64,000 bases of DNA from Mycosarcoma maydis (taxonomy: Eukaryota > Basidiomycota > Ustilaginomycetes > Ustilaginales): contig NC_026485.1 in NCBI RefSeq assembly GCF_000328475.2, positions 558,001 through 622,000 on the forward strand, in the 5' to 3' direction. The notes beneath the pieces are model-generated. The model did not search any database and was not told the origin of the DNA. It saw only the letters and a list, made by a program, of their open reading frames with translations. This document shows, piece after piece, positions 13,106 to 23,342 of this stretch. The position numbers were made by a program, and so were the translations under genes. Position 1 is the first letter of the stretch, and the number at the start of each line of letters is the position of its first letter.

Positions 13106-13716
13106 GATGATGGAAGTGTTCGGCAAACTCGACGTAAATTGTTTTATTGAGAGGATGTCTCATGAAAGCAACGGCAGCTTTGCACGTCTAGAATTAAAGT
13201 AGTCCGGCTAATTCGGCGAAGTTAGGTTCTGAAGAGCCTGTCCATTTCTCGGCTATGATGGCTGTTGCGGACGCTTTAGATGTGATGGCAATAGGGTAGC
13301 ATTGGGACCAGGCAAGCACGGATGAATTTTCGTCGGAAGCAGGTGTGCCGCTCCCATCAGCTGCGTGAGACTGACTGCGGAGTCGCAGTGTCATTAGAGG
13401 TCATTCACGATTGGCTGATAGCGACCGTGTCGGATCGCACACATCCGTCAGAACAACCGAGAAGGTTGCTCGCTGCCACTTAGCGCCATACAGATTTAAA
13501 GAGAGAAAGGAAAAGAGACACCAGGCCAAGAAACAAAACAAAACAATAACAACAAAAACAACAAAAAAAAACAAAAAAACAAAAAAAATACACACACGGG
13601 TACTTGTGATCCTGACGACCTTGTTTGAGTGTTGGTCCGAGCCTCTCTGTGTCTGATTGCCTGTCCGAACCCAATCTTAACCTCCTGGCTCCTTGCCATT
13701 CTCTTACCCTTAAGCA
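13106..13716. other. Intergenic region with A-rich tract
   Basis: Tandem plus-strand genes flank it. An AAC/AAAAC-rich purine tract of about 60 bases (13528-13590) ending in TACACACAC is the only marked feature. No gene seen. Confidence 0.5.
13528..13590 (+). repeat. A-rich simple-sequence tract
   Basis: Nearly pure A with spaced C (ACAAAACAAAACAATAACAA-like), running to a short CA repeat. It lies about 130 bases before the aminopeptidase start and may be a nucleosome-excluding promoter tract. Confidence 0.6.
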
Positions 13717-15426
13717 ATGCTGCCTTGTCGTCTAGCATTGCGCTCTGCAATCTCTTGCCTTCGAACCACCAACCCACACAACAGATCCATCATGTCATCT
13801 TCGGCCGCCAACTCGCTCGCCGGTGTCGTCGTCGGTGTCGACACTAGCGGCGCCTCCACCGCTAGCAAGGTCGATGTCTCCGCTCAGTGGAAGGCTTCCC
13901 GCGCCTCGTCGTCCCGCAGCAACGAAATCCGTGTCTTCTACCCAGAAAACAGTGCACCAGTTGCTGCCGTCTCGCTCGGCGAGCAAAAGGCTGCCCCCAC
14001 CACCACCCCGGATCTCACTCCATCCGAAAAGACTTTCCTCCGCAACGAACAGCTCGAGCGTGTGCGTCTTGCCGCCGCAAAAGGCGTCAAGGCCATCCGT
14101 GATCTTGGTTCCGGGCCCGAGGACAAGGGCGATGTCCCTGTTCAGAGGTCTATCGCTCTCGACACAATGTCGAGCCCGCACGCTGCCGCCACTGGTGCAA
14201 ACCTCGGCCTCTGGACCGTCAATCATTTCAAGACCCGCGGAAAGAACGCCGCTCACGGTAAGGAAGCAAGTGTCCAGGGAGGAAAAGAGATCAATGTAGT
14301 ACCTGTTGAGGGTGCTGCTGACGAGGCCGCCAAGAAGCAGCTCAAGGATGCCGGTGACGAGGTTCCCAGCGTCGCTCCACTCAGCTGGTACACTGGTGAG
14401 GTCTATGCCGAGGCACAGAACTGGGCTCGAGAGCTCAAAGAGACTCCAGCCAACCTCATGACCCCCACCATCTTTGGCCAGCGAGTCACTGCCGCCTTCA
14501 AGAACGTTCCCAACACCACCGTCATCGTTCACGACGAGGACTGGGCGCGCGAGCAGCGCATGAACTCGTTCCTCTCGGTTGCCGCCGGCACCGACGAGCC
14601 AGCCAAGTTTGTCGAGATCATCTACAAGGGATCACCGGACAACGAAGCTCGCAGCGTCGGCTACGTCGGAAAAGGTATCGTCTTTGACTCGGGAGGAATT
14701 AGTCTCAAGCCCGGTGCTGGCATGAAGGCTATGCGTGCTGATATGGGTGGTGCTGCTGCTGTTGTGGCTACCACGCTTGCCATTGCCAAGCTTGGCTTGC
14801 CCATCAATGTGGTTTGCGCGACGCCGCTGACCGAGAACATGCCCTCGGGCAAGGCCACCAAGCCCGGTGACATTATCATTGCCCGCAACGGTCTCTCGAT
14901 CGAGGTCGACAACACCGACGCCGAAGGGCGATTGGTGCTCGCCGACGCGCTCACCTACGTGTCCGAGACTTACAAGCCTCACACGCTTGTCGATGTTGCC
15001 ACTTTGACCGGCGCCTGCATGATCGCCGTAGGTGATGTTTACTCGGCTGCTTTCACTGAGTCCGACAGCCTCTGGAACGAGCTGCGTGTTGCTGGTGAGG
15101 CCGAGAACGACCTCTTCTGGCGCCTCCCGCTCAACGATACCTACCTCAAGCAGATCTCCACCTCCAATGCTGACCTCTGCAACACTGGTGGTCGTCTCGC
15201 TGGTGCTTCCACTGCTGCCATCTTCCTCAAGCAGTTTGTAGTTGGTCTCGGCGAGCGCGGCGGTGCCGCTCCCAGTGTGCGCTACGCCCACCTCGACATT
15301 GCCGGCAGCATGGAGGCGACCCCTACCACCACCAACGACTATCAGCCTAAGGGCTTTACCGGCCGCCCTGTTCGTGCACTCATTGAATTTGCTCGCCGAA
15401 TCGCTGCCAACGGCAGCGCCAACTAA
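13717..15426 (+). CDS. LAP: M17 leucyl aminopeptidase, possibly dual targeted
   Basis: Known: M17 enzymes are two-metal hexameric aminopeptidases that release N-terminal residues, in cytosol or mitochondria. Seen: 569 residues, no intron. The catalytic half contains GKGIVFDSGGISLKPG, MRADMGGAA, the family signature NTDAEGRL near residue 400, and ATLTGA. These supply the metal-binding Asp, Glu and Lys and the active Arg. The first 25 residues (MLPCRLALRSAISCLRTT and so on) contain Arg, Ser and Leu with no acidic residue, as in a mitochondrial presequence. A second in-frame ATG at 13792 (CATCATGTCA) starts an isoform without it. The N-terminal half is less conserved, with an alanine- and lysine-rich loop. 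Which start is used cannot be told from DNA. Confidence 0.92.
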   Translation: MLPCRLALRSAISCLRTTNPHNRSIMSSSAANSLAGVVVGVDTSGASTASKVDVSAQWKASRASSSRSNEIRVFYPENSAPVAAVSLGEQKAAPTTTPDLTPSEKTFLRNEQLERVRLAAAKGVKAIRDLGSGPEDKGDVPVQRSIALDTMSSPHAAATGANLGLWTVNHFKTRGKNAAHGKEASVQGGKEINVVPVEGAADEAAKKQLKDAGDEVPSVAPLSWYTGEVYAEAQNWARELKETPANLMTPTIFGQRVTAAFKNVPNTTVIVHDEDWAREQRMNSFLSVAAGTDEPAKFVEIIYKGSPDNEARSVGYVGKGIVFDSGGISLKPGAGMKAMRADMGGAAAVVATTLAIAKLGLPINVVCATPLTENMPSGKATKPGDIIIARNGLSIEVDNTDAEGRLVLADALTYVSETYKPHTLVDVATLTGACMIAVGDVYSAAFTESDSLWNELRVAGEAENDLFWRLPLNDTYLKQISTSNADLCNTGGRLAGASTAAIFLKQFVVGLGERGGAAPSVRYAHLDIAGSMEATPTTTNDYQPKGFTGRPVRALIEFARRIAANGSAN

Positions 15427-15822
15427 GATCACGTGTAGATGTAGGAATCCGATCGATGCATTGCCTCTCAGAAGCGTTCTACACTCTGCCTGTACCGTCA
15501 TGAATGCCCCGACCATAGGAGTCATGAGCCAAATGAACCAGCTGAGTTGTTTTTAACCGGAACACAGGCGGACGTTCAACAAGTGGAGGCGAAGCACGTG
15601 TGATCGAATGAGTGCGTGTCTGTGCGCCAAATTCCTCGTTTTAGCTCAATTCCTCGCTTTGGCTCAAGTGCTGTCCTTCCACGTTCCCATACACTCCATT
15701 TAGTCTTGCCATCTGTTCGAGGTGCAAAACTGTTGACTTTTGATATCGAAACACAACTCGGCAGCAAGATTGAGGCGGTGAGCTTTTTCAACTACCATCA
15801 GGGATCACTGACAGTGTCCAAC
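15427..15822. other. Short intergenic region between aminopeptidase and Doa1 genes
   Basis: Holds the aminopeptidase 3' end and Doa1 leader. The Doa1 frame stays open upstream to an ATG at 15616, but those 69 codons show no family similarity. Confidence 0.5.
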
Positions 15823-18303
15823 ATGGTGGCGACGTACAAGCTTTCTGCTACCTTGGAGCAACATGGAGCTGATGTCCGCTGCGTCTCAGCCAGCAGCTCA
15901 GAGGTGAGCAAAGACTGTCGCGGTGATCTCGTGCTTACCGGATCGAGAGATCGACGAGCGATTGTTTGGCAGCGCACCTTCACCAATCAATTCGTTTCTA
16001 TCCTAGATCTGGGTAACCACGAAGGATTCGTCAACGCGTGCACCTTGATTCGGTCCGAATCTCCCTATGCCATCACTGCCGGTCAAGATAAGATCATCTA
16101 TGCATATCAGCTCCTCTCGGAAGGAGACCGAATCTCGGTGCAGCTCGATCCAAAGACGAGCGAGCCGCAACCATCGCGTACGTTGATAGGTCATACAGAA
16201 AACGTCTGTGCCCTCGATGCGGGTCCACACGGCCAGTACCTGGTCAGTGGCAGCTGGGACAAGACTGCCAAGATCTGGAGGAACTGGGAGTGTGTAGCTA
16301 CGCTCAAAGGTCACGAGCAGTCAGTGTGGGCCGTTGTTGCTGTCGACCATGATCGCGTACTGACAGCTTCGGCGGACAAGACGATTCGATTGTGGTCTAT
16401 CTCAAACTCTTCCAAGCCGCTCGCCATATTCGGGGGCCACACGGACGCTGTGCGTGGATTAACGCTTCTCGAAGGAGGAGAGTCGTTTGCTAGCTGCGGT
16501 AACGATGGCAATATTAACATCTATTCTCTGCAAGATGCCTCGACGTCTGCGGGCAGCGCGCCGATTCAGCCGGTGCAGACCTTATCGGGACACACGAGCT
16601 TCGTCTACAGCGTAGAAACCATTCCGGGAGGTAAAGGCGAGCTCGTAAGCTCAGGTGAAGATCGCAGTGTGCGTATTTGGCGCGACGGTGCACTGGAACA
16701 GAGCATCACGCTGCCCGCCATCTCGGTGTGGTCTGTCTCTGCACTTCCAAACGGAGACATTGTTGCAGGTTCCTCAGATGGAGTAGCTCGTGTGTTTACC
16801 CGAGATGCAGCACTTGTCGCGGACGAAGCAACACTCAAAGCATACGATCACGCCATATCGACGCAAGCGCTCAACCAGACACAGGTGGGAGACATCAAGA
16901 AGGACGACCTACCCGGGCCTGAGGCGCTTGCGCAGCCAGGCAGCAAGGAAGGCCAGGTTAAGATGGTCAAGAACAGCGAAGTGGTCGAGGCGCATCAGTG
17001 GAGTACCTCTTCGCAGCAATGGGTCAAAATTGGCGAAGTGGTTGGCGGTGTCGGATCGGGCCAAAAGAAGCTCTACGAGGGTAAAGAGTACGATTACGTA
17101 TTTGACGTCGATATTGCAGATGGCGTTCCACCGCTCAAGCTTCCGTTCAACCTGAATGAGAATCCTTATGCGGCTGCGCAGAAGTTTTTGGAGAAGAACG
17201 ATTTGCCGCAGCAGTACATTGATCAAGTGGTGCAATTCATTGACAAGAACACGTCCGGTGTCAATCTGGGCGGGCCACAGTACACGGATCCGTACACGGG
17301 TGCTAGCAGATACCAGCCTTCTGGATCGGCTCCGGGTGGTGGTGGAGCGGCCGGTGAATCAAGCGCTGCGCAAGGTGCTCTATCAGGGACAGGTGATAGC
17401 GGCACCTACACGGGCGCAAGAAATGTCGATCCGTATACCAGCTCTGCTCCATCAATAGCAAATGCCGCAGCCTCAGCACCATCGAGTAGGATCCTACCCC
17501 AACGCGCATTCTTGGCTTTCAAATCCGCGAATTTCTCCGCAATCAAAACTAAGCTCTCGCAGGTCAACGAGCAAGAGTCGGTCAAGCTGTCGGAGTCCGA
17601 ATTGGGTCAGATCGATCAACTGATCGCACAGCTTGAGGCTGGTTCTTCAGCTGGCAACCTCAATGTTGATGCTCTACTCAAAGCAGTCAGTTCGTGGAGC
17701 GCCAGCTCTCGTCTACCCGCTCTGGATCTGATTCGCTGTGCTGCAGCAGCAGGCACCACCACTCCACCTCTGGAAATTGCGAGAGAGGCATTCCAAGCGT
17801 CGTCATGGGCCTCGGACTGGCCCGTAGCCGGCACGGGAGAGGCCAAGAGTCGAGACGTCAACTCGATGCTCGCATTGCGAACAATCGCGAACCTGTGGAA
17901 CGACCCGCAAGCGCTCGGGGAGCTGGAAGTGAACGGTGTCAGCTTGCTGGGTAGTCTGGGCGAAACGCACTATGCCAAGATGACCAAAAATGGACGTATC
18001 GCTTTTGCTACCGTGGTGTACAACGCTACGGCACAGATGGTGGATGGGATGGGGAAGAACAGTGCTGCAGGGATCACGCTGGGATTGATCAACGAGGTGC
18101 TGGCGGTGGAGAGCGAAGAGAGCGAGGCGGTGTACAGGATCCTGGTGGCGTTTGGCAATTTGCTCTGCTCGTCGTCCGGCGCAAGCTTGAACCGGAATGC
18201 GTTGGAGCAAGCGAGAGCATGGATTCAGAGGCTCGTGGGGTCGAAGTTGGGTAAGGAGCAGAGGATCGCTCAGATCGCTGCTGAGATCAACAGCTTGTTT
18301 TAG
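15823..18303 (+). CDS. DOA1: Doa1/Ufd3/PLAA-family ubiquitin-binding WD-repeat protein
   Basis: Known: Doa1 binds ubiquitin and the AAA ATPase Cdc48 and controls ubiquitin recycling, endosomal sorting and stress responses. Seen: 826 residues from the ATG at 15823. Repeats 1-7 of a WD40 propeller fill about residues 1-305 (for example SGSWDKTAKIWRNW, TASADKTIRLW, SSGEDRSVRIW). A PFU domain spans about 385-475 (EAHQWSTSSQQWVKIGEVVG, then YDYVFDVDI and NENPYAAAQKFL). A linker rich in Gly, Ser and Ala follows, with two YTGA-type repeats (DPYTGASRYQP, YTGARNVDPYT). A C-terminal PUL domain of helical repeats runs from about 560 to the end. Order and length match the family. The chosen start directly precedes the first propeller strand (ATYKLSATLEQHGADVRCV). 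A longer frame opens at 15616. Confidence 0.93.
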   Translation: MVATYKLSATLEQHGADVRCVSASSSEVSKDCRGDLVLTGSRDRRAIVWQRTFTNQFVSILDLGNHEGFVNACTLIRSESPYAITAGQDKIIYAYQLLSEGDRISVQLDPKTSEPQPSRTLIGHTENVCALDAGPHGQYLVSGSWDKTAKIWRNWECVATLKGHEQSVWAVVAVDHDRVLTASADKTIRLWSISNSSKPLAIFGGHTDAVRGLTLLEGGESFASCGNDGNINIYSLQDASTSAGSAPIQPVQTLSGHTSFVYSVETIPGGKGELVSSGEDRSVRIWRDGALEQSITLPAISVWSVSALPNGDIVAGSSDGVARVFTRDAALVADEATLKAYDHAISTQALNQTQVGDIKKDDLPGPEALAQPGSKEGQVKMVKNSEVVEAHQWSTSSQQWVKIGEVVGGVGSGQKKLYEGKEYDYVFDVDIADGVPPLKLPFNLNENPYAAAQKFLEKNDLPQQYIDQVVQFIDKNTSGVNLGGPQYTDPYTGASRYQPSGSAPGGGGAAGESSAAQGALSGTGDSGTYTGARNVDPYTSSAPSIANAAASAPSSRILPQRAFLAFKSANFSAIKTKLSQVNEQESVKLSESELGQIDQLIAQLEAGSSAGNLNVDALLKAVSSWSASSRLPALDLIRCAAAAGTTTPPLEIAREAFQASSWASDWPVAGTGEAKSRDVNSMLALRTIANLWNDPQALGELEVNGVSLLGSLGETHYAKMTKNGRIAFATVVYNATAQMVDGMGKNSAAGITLGLINEVLAVESEESEAVYRILVAFGNLLCSSSGASLNRNALEQARAWIQRLVGSKLGKEQRIAQIAAEINSLF

Positions 18304-20615
18304 ATGTTTCTACTACCCTCGCTCGTGTGAAAGTCGTCCCGAAACACAAGAGGCAAAGTAGAAAGCCTGTGATTTGTCTTGTGCGCAAGAGTGGTCTGTC
18401 TCTGCGATGACTCCGACGGAGAGGGTGGGTCTCTCTGACAAGCACTTGTTGGTAATTGACGACACATTCTTTACATGAGATGCACGCTCGTCTTGACGCA
18501 GAATTCGTGGTTCAGCCCAGAGAAGTAGAGCTCGTCGGCTGGACATGTATGCATGCTCTTGGGGGAGCGTGCGACCTTCCACCCTTGGTGTGTCTTTGAA
18601 AGAACCTTGACTGAATGCAGCATTGACAGGGTATGTAGTGACAAAACCATGAGTGGCGCGTGCGTATACAGTATCAGCGGTAGATAATCGTGAATTATGC
18701 GAAAGGCGGTTCGGGTAAACAGAAAATGCGGGGTAAAGAGTCGCAAAGATGACGATTTCAATACGAGGCTCTTAGTTACAGATTCTCAAGTTGAAATGGC
18801 GAGGAATGCCTAAAGGGATAGAGTCACGAGTGAAAGAGAAGGCTGTGGTGGTCCCAACAACGCAAACTCCTTCGTGTGACAAGTCATGGTGCTTTGACAT
18901 CAGCTTGCTCGCTGATGTTTGGGGCGAATAGACAAGCGACAAGAGGCAACGCGGACGATGCTCGGATCATTCCGACAAACATCTTCACGCTGCTCAATAA
19001 GCTCGACAGATGTCCATCGTTACGGTGTCGCACATTCCGAGTCGAGCTGATTCAGCACTCTGTGCTGGTCTCTTTCCAATGCGTCAATCGTGAATGCAAG
19101 GGATGATCAAGTTGCAATCGCTGTGTTTTGTTTGACCTGCGCAAGAGAATGTCGACCGGTTCGAAAGATTCCAATCACCCCTTTGTAAGACGGTGCGGCA
19201 GCCAATCCAGTGGAAGCTCGACTGTGCTGGTGTGGCAGCGTGCCGCTAGCAATTGCGGACTGCATTCTGGTGGAGGAACGTAAACTGTCGTCGGCAACCT
19301 CCCGCAGTGGCTTCTGCGTGAGCTATAGCAGGCTACATCCAGAAAACCTCCTCATTTCGGTCCAATTGGAAAGCGTTAATCACAGCATCTTGGTCTCATC
19401 GCTGATTTGCACTCCTGACAGGGATGAGAGAGAAAGGGTTCGAGGTGTGAATGACGAGATGCCCAGCAGTTGACCCAGAGTGGGGGTATCATGTTCACGC
19501 TTTGCGACTCGGTGTTACAGCTACAGCCACTGCTTTCTCTTGGCTAAACACATTAAAAAAAATACAGGAGAGTAACTGAGAACAAAACTCATGACTGCTC
19601 CTGCGTTAAAAGCGTGTGGCGTGCGTGGCAAAACAAGAAGAGCCGTTAGACCCTTCGTGCGGTACTTATGCGCTTTGCCGCAGTCATGTTTAAAGTGGTG
19701 ATTCACGATTGTGGATTGCGACTGTTTCTCTCTTCCCGTTGCAACGAGTGGGTCCGTGTGATACTCACAGTTGCGACTTGGTTTCCAACTCTGCACATGC
19801 CGCTTCCATTGTCAGCTCTCGCTCACAATCCTCCAAGCCAGCTGACCTCTTCGCAGTCACTGACGTTTCCTCACCCATTTTTCTCTAAGCGCAATGACAT
19901 GTCTTCACTCTTAGCCTTTCGAATAATTTAGCGCCCGCTTAGACCATTTGCGGCATTCGACCACGTCTTGCCTCGCCTCGCTTGGTGCTACGACAAGCCA
20001 GAGAAAATAGCAAGGCAAGCCTTGCTACACCTCAAAATCCTTCGCTATTTGCGCGTTGTCCATCTGATTCAACACCTGGATTCAAGATTCACGATTGGTT
20101 CTTCCGGTGCTGGCGTTCTTGAATCAGGTCAAGCCGATTGAGAGCTTCGGTTGCAGCACAAGCTTATGTGATGGACCGAGTACAAGTTTTTTTGCGCTTT
20201 CATAGCAGTGTGCAGAGCTACAGTGATTACTATTGGACCGACAGTCACGGATAACTGCACATCAAAAGCCCTGTCAAGACTTGGACAGACGCTTCTGCAT
20301 GACCATCTGACTCTGACCCAGATTCGTTGTCTCGACGTTGCCAGCGATCGCCTAAATTCTTTCTCTCTCGTGACCACGCCACCTGCCGCTTGGCTGTTTT
20401 TTGGCGCTCCCATTCCACACTCTTGACCGCTCATTTCGCGGCTCAAGATGTTTGGATGTTGTTTTGAGGGTGATGCTATATAAGCATCAGCAGTTCTGGT
20501 CGGTGCGAGACACCAAACTGCCCCTGCACCGCAAGATTGACCCCCGCGTGTAACTTGTCTGGCACTCAAACATACCTCAACTTGACCCCCTCCTGCATAA
20601 TAGAGACTCGTCACG
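18304..20615. other. 2.3 kb gene-poor region
   Basis: Lies between two plus-strand genes. Contents seen: scattered single TCACGA/TCGTGA motifs (about 18686, 19086, 19700, 20088), a CCCCTTTGT box at 19178-19186 (a PRE with one mismatch), an A-rich run near 19554, and a TATATAA at 20477. The longest frames are unrecognised and lack conserved motifs. Confidence 0.5.
20477..20483 (+). promoter_or_regulatory. TATA box
   Basis: TATATAA in the context GATGCTATATAAGCATCAGC, itself a near-perfect 10-base inverted repeat around the box. It is 133 bases before the transporter ATG. Confidence 0.55.
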
Positions 20616-21428
20616 ATGACCACCAAGGAATCCGAGATTGCCTCGAACGAACACCCTGCCTACCAGCAGGCCGATGGCTCCAATGGCCATGACCTCGGTC
20701 GTCAGATCTCGGTCACTCTGACCCCACAGCAGTTCGAGGAGCTGTACCTGCAACCCAGCATCAAGTCCAGAAGCCAGATGGGCCTGGTAAAGACATTCGG
20801 CAACCCAACCTCTTTTGGCATCGTCTCTTTCCTCCTCACCCTAATGCCCACTTCTTGCTGCTTGATGGGCTGGCGTGGGGCCACTTCCAACTCGCTGCTA
20901 GCTCTCATCGGAGCCTTCTACTTCATGGGCGGTATGGCCATGATCATTGCTGGCTTGCTTGAGTTTGTCATCGGCAACACCTTCCCTTTCCTCGTCTTCG
21001 CTTCCTTCGGCACCTTCTGGCTTACCCTGGCGGGCTACTTGGACCCACGCTTCGCCTCCCAGGCCACACTTCTCTCGGGCGAAGGTGGAAGCCCAGCTGC
21101 ATACTACGTCCCCTTCGGCTACTACCTCATTTTTTGGGCCGTGTATACCTACTTCCTCACCCTCGCTGCCTTCCGAACCAACGTGGTCCTCGTCTGGATC
21201 TTGTTCTTTGTCGCCCTCACATTCACCACCCTCGGCGCTGCCTACCTCAAATTCGGCGAAAGCTCCCTCGCAGCCGGTGCCAACCTGATCACCGCCGCCG
21301 GTGCTTGTGGTTTCACTGCTTGCATGGGTGGCTTCTACATTCTGCTTCATCTGTGTCTCGCCGCCACCGACTTTCCCTTTAACATTCCCCTCTTTGACTT
21401 GGCTCACCTGTGGGGTGCCAGGCAGTGA
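20616..21428 (+). CDS. GPR1/FUN34/YaaH (Ato) family acetate transporter
   Basis: Known: Ato/Ady2 proteins are plasma-membrane acetate (and possibly ammonium) channels or transporters. Seen: 270 residues, no intron. A hydrophilic N-terminus (about 60 residues) is followed by the family start FGNPTSFGIVSF, a variant of the NPAPLG motif, and six hydrophobic segments: about 68-85, 93-117, 122-140, 160-185, 190-210 and 222-245. MGGMAMIIAGLLEFVIGNTF and YYLIFWAVYTYFLTLAAFRTN match the family well. The motif here is NPTSFG instead of NPAPLG, which may affect the pore constriction. A TATA box 130 bases upstream suggests a strongly regulated gene, in keeping with carbon-source control of the family. 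Confidence 0.9.
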   Translation: MTTKESEIASNEHPAYQQADGSNGHDLGRQISVTLTPQQFEELYLQPSIKSRSQMGLVKTFGNPTSFGIVSFLLTLMPTSCCLMGWRGATSNSLLALIGAFYFMGGMAMIIAGLLEFVIGNTFPFLVFASFGTFWLTLAGYLDPRFASQATLLSGEGGSPAAYYVPFGYYLIFWAVYTYFLTLAAFRTNVVLVWILFFVALTFTTLGAAYLKFGESSLAAGANLITAAGACGFTACMGGFYILLHLCLAATDFPFNIPLFDLAHLWGARQ

Positions 21429-21971
21429 GGATTCTCTTTATACTATGGCGTATTGATACCCTCCATCCCTACCTCATCTATTCGCGAACATATGCTTGTC
21501 GGGCCCCCTTTTTTCAATTGAATATGTATGCCTAAACTGCACGCGCCCTTCAATTCACACCTTAATAACCCCCGTCTTTCGCTTTGTGGCACTTGTTGAC
21601 CCAGCGGAGGCTTGTCAGCGTCCATGCATGCTTCTGTGGAAGCTTGCTGTTGTTGTAGTCATTTCTTTGACGTCAGGCACTGGCTCTCGGTCTTTGACCA
21701 GCCTTTTGCGGGATAGTGGCAAGGTTGGGGAGAGTTGAGGAGGCCGACATGGTCCTGCATTCTTGTTCAAGCCTTCATGCTTTGAAACGAAGCAGATTAG
21801 TCGTGAGCTTGACGAGCTGCTGAGTCGATTCAGACGCATCTTGATAAAGCCGGACAACGTTTGCAGCAGGTATGATCTTGGTCATAGTTGACAATTGCAG
21901 AGTTTATTGCACGGCAAGCATAGACACGGTCCAAGAATATGGTAGAATTACACCTAAGCGCGGTTGGAAGA
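21429..21971. other. Convergent 3' region
   Basis: Lies between the 3' ends of the transporter (plus) and the cytochrome b561 gene (minus). No gene or repeat of note. Confidence 0.5.
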
Positions 21972-22736
21972 CTACAGCTTTGGCAGTTTGCTCTTTTGCA
22001 CGCGGATGAGCATCGCAAATGCCGCCAAACTTAACGTCACCACCGTCACGCCCTTCTGGATCGGCCGGGCATTCCGCTTCCCCCACGTAGTCTCGACCAC
22101 ACCCAACACAGCCGTCAAGAGAAACAGCGCAATGAGTACATAGCCAGACAATCTATGCCACTTCCAAAGCGCCTTACCTTTGTTCTCTCCACCCACTAGC
22201 TTTCCCTTCCACCAGACGCTTGCGGCACCGAAGGCGGCCTGTACCCACGCTGCGATTACGACGGCGGTACCGAGAATCCCATGGTACGATATGAAGTGTG
22301 CCGAGGCTGGTTGATCGTGCAGGTACCACATGATGCTTGCGCCCGCGGTGAAGAGTGGGAGTACGAGAATGAGGTTGATCCACTGGTGTGCTGTGAACGC
22401 CGATTTTTTCGCCGCTGGTTGTGATGGCGTCGTCCGCTGCAGTACTACAATCGCCTGCAGCAGAAGCAGTATGGTGAAAGACTGGATCAATGGATGATAG
22501 CCGAAGAGTGGCAGCGAAAGGATCGACATAGTGGAGAAAACAATGCTCCATACAACGACGACAAAGAGCAACGCGGAAACTTGCACGCCCACCGCATGGC
22601 GCGAGACGTTTTCATGCCGAACCATGTCGAGCGGCGTGATCAAGGCGTCTGTCTCGTGATGGTGGTAGTCGTCGTTTGTGGTGGTCAGCAGTGGTTGCGT
22701 GGTGGATCCCTGCTCGCTCGCGCGACCTTGCAACAT
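21972..22736 (-). CDS. Cytochrome b561-family transmembrane protein
   Basis: Known: b561 proteins carry two haems across a membrane using four conserved His, and pass electrons from ascorbate or similar donors to acceptors such as ferric iron. Seen: 254 residues, no intron. A polar N-terminus (1-45) is followed by six hydrophobic segments. The four candidate haem ligands are in GYHP (81), TAHQW (117), SYHG (152) and KWHR (194), with the usual spacing of about 35 residues. HPLIQS, SYHGILG and WHRLSGYV all agree with the b561 core. There is no DOMON domain, so it is the short CYB561D2-like type. A His cluster (YHHH, 24-27) near the N-terminus is unusual. Substrate and membrane are not known. 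Confidence 0.85.
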   Translation of the reverse strand: MLQGRASEQGSTTQPLLTTTNDDYHHHETDALITPLDMVRHENVSRHAVGVQVSALLFVVVVWSIVFSTMSILSLPLFGYHPLIQSFTILLLLQAIVVLQRTTPSQPAAKKSAFTAHQWINLILVLPLFTAGASIMWYLHDQPASAHFISYHGILGTAVVIAAWVQAAFGAASVWWKGKLVGGENKGKALWKWHRLSGYVLIALFLLTAVLGVVETTWGKRNARPIQKGVTVVTLSLAAFAMLIRVQKSKLPKL

Positions 22737-23342
22737 GGCTTCGCTTGTGTTTGTGCCGTGAGACCAAGTCTTTCCTTCGGAACCCCGCTACGATGTCGAC
22801 CAGTCAGCTCAGAGAACCTCAGAACTAGTTTGGACCATCGATAACAGTGGAGAGCGTGCGTGTTGATCGACGTAAACTCGAACAAGCGCTGAAATGCTAC
22901 ACTCGAAACCTGTCCGTTGAAAGACATACCATGCCGTCTATGCTGACCAAATCAGATAATCGTGAATCTCGTGGCTGCTTGGCCGCCTGTCAAAAAACGT
23001 GAAAACCGCAATCGTGATTCGCGCGCACAAATTGCGACATTCTGATTCGTGATTCGGAGCTTGCTCATCCGCCGCGACCACGTGTGTAGCCCAATCACGA
23101 CTTGCTGCACCGCACATTAAGCGTGTGTATAGCCGCACTTTACCTCAGCTCCACATCCTTGGTACAATCCTACAACGGTAGCAGTGGAACATATGTCTGG
23201 TTGTCACTCGGAGAACAGAGAGATCTAGGGACCACAGCGGCCGCCAGTTCGACCTTTATATAACGCTTGTTAACACGAACCAACTACGCGGAAGGTGTCA
23301 TTACCACGCACGCCCTAGTGACAATGTGCACATTCGTGATTC
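22737..23342. other. Intergenic region between two minus-strand genes
   Basis: Downstream of rrm4 and upstream of the b561 gene. It holds TCACGA-type motifs at about 22965-22975 and 23042-23056, a palindromic TTATATAA at about 23257-23264, and an overlapping GCGGCCGC. No gene seen. Confidence 0.5.

Noticed and set aside
13795..15525. Long minus-strand frames (245 and 297 codons) opposite the aminopeptidase
   Set aside because: Shadow frames of a highly biased gene, with low-complexity translation and no motif.
15616..15822. N-terminal extension of the Doa1 frame
   Set aside because: The 69 codons show no family similarity or presequence character. The ATG at 15823 is directly before the first propeller strand. 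A GT-AG pair at 15778-15814 is only 37 bases, too short for an intron.
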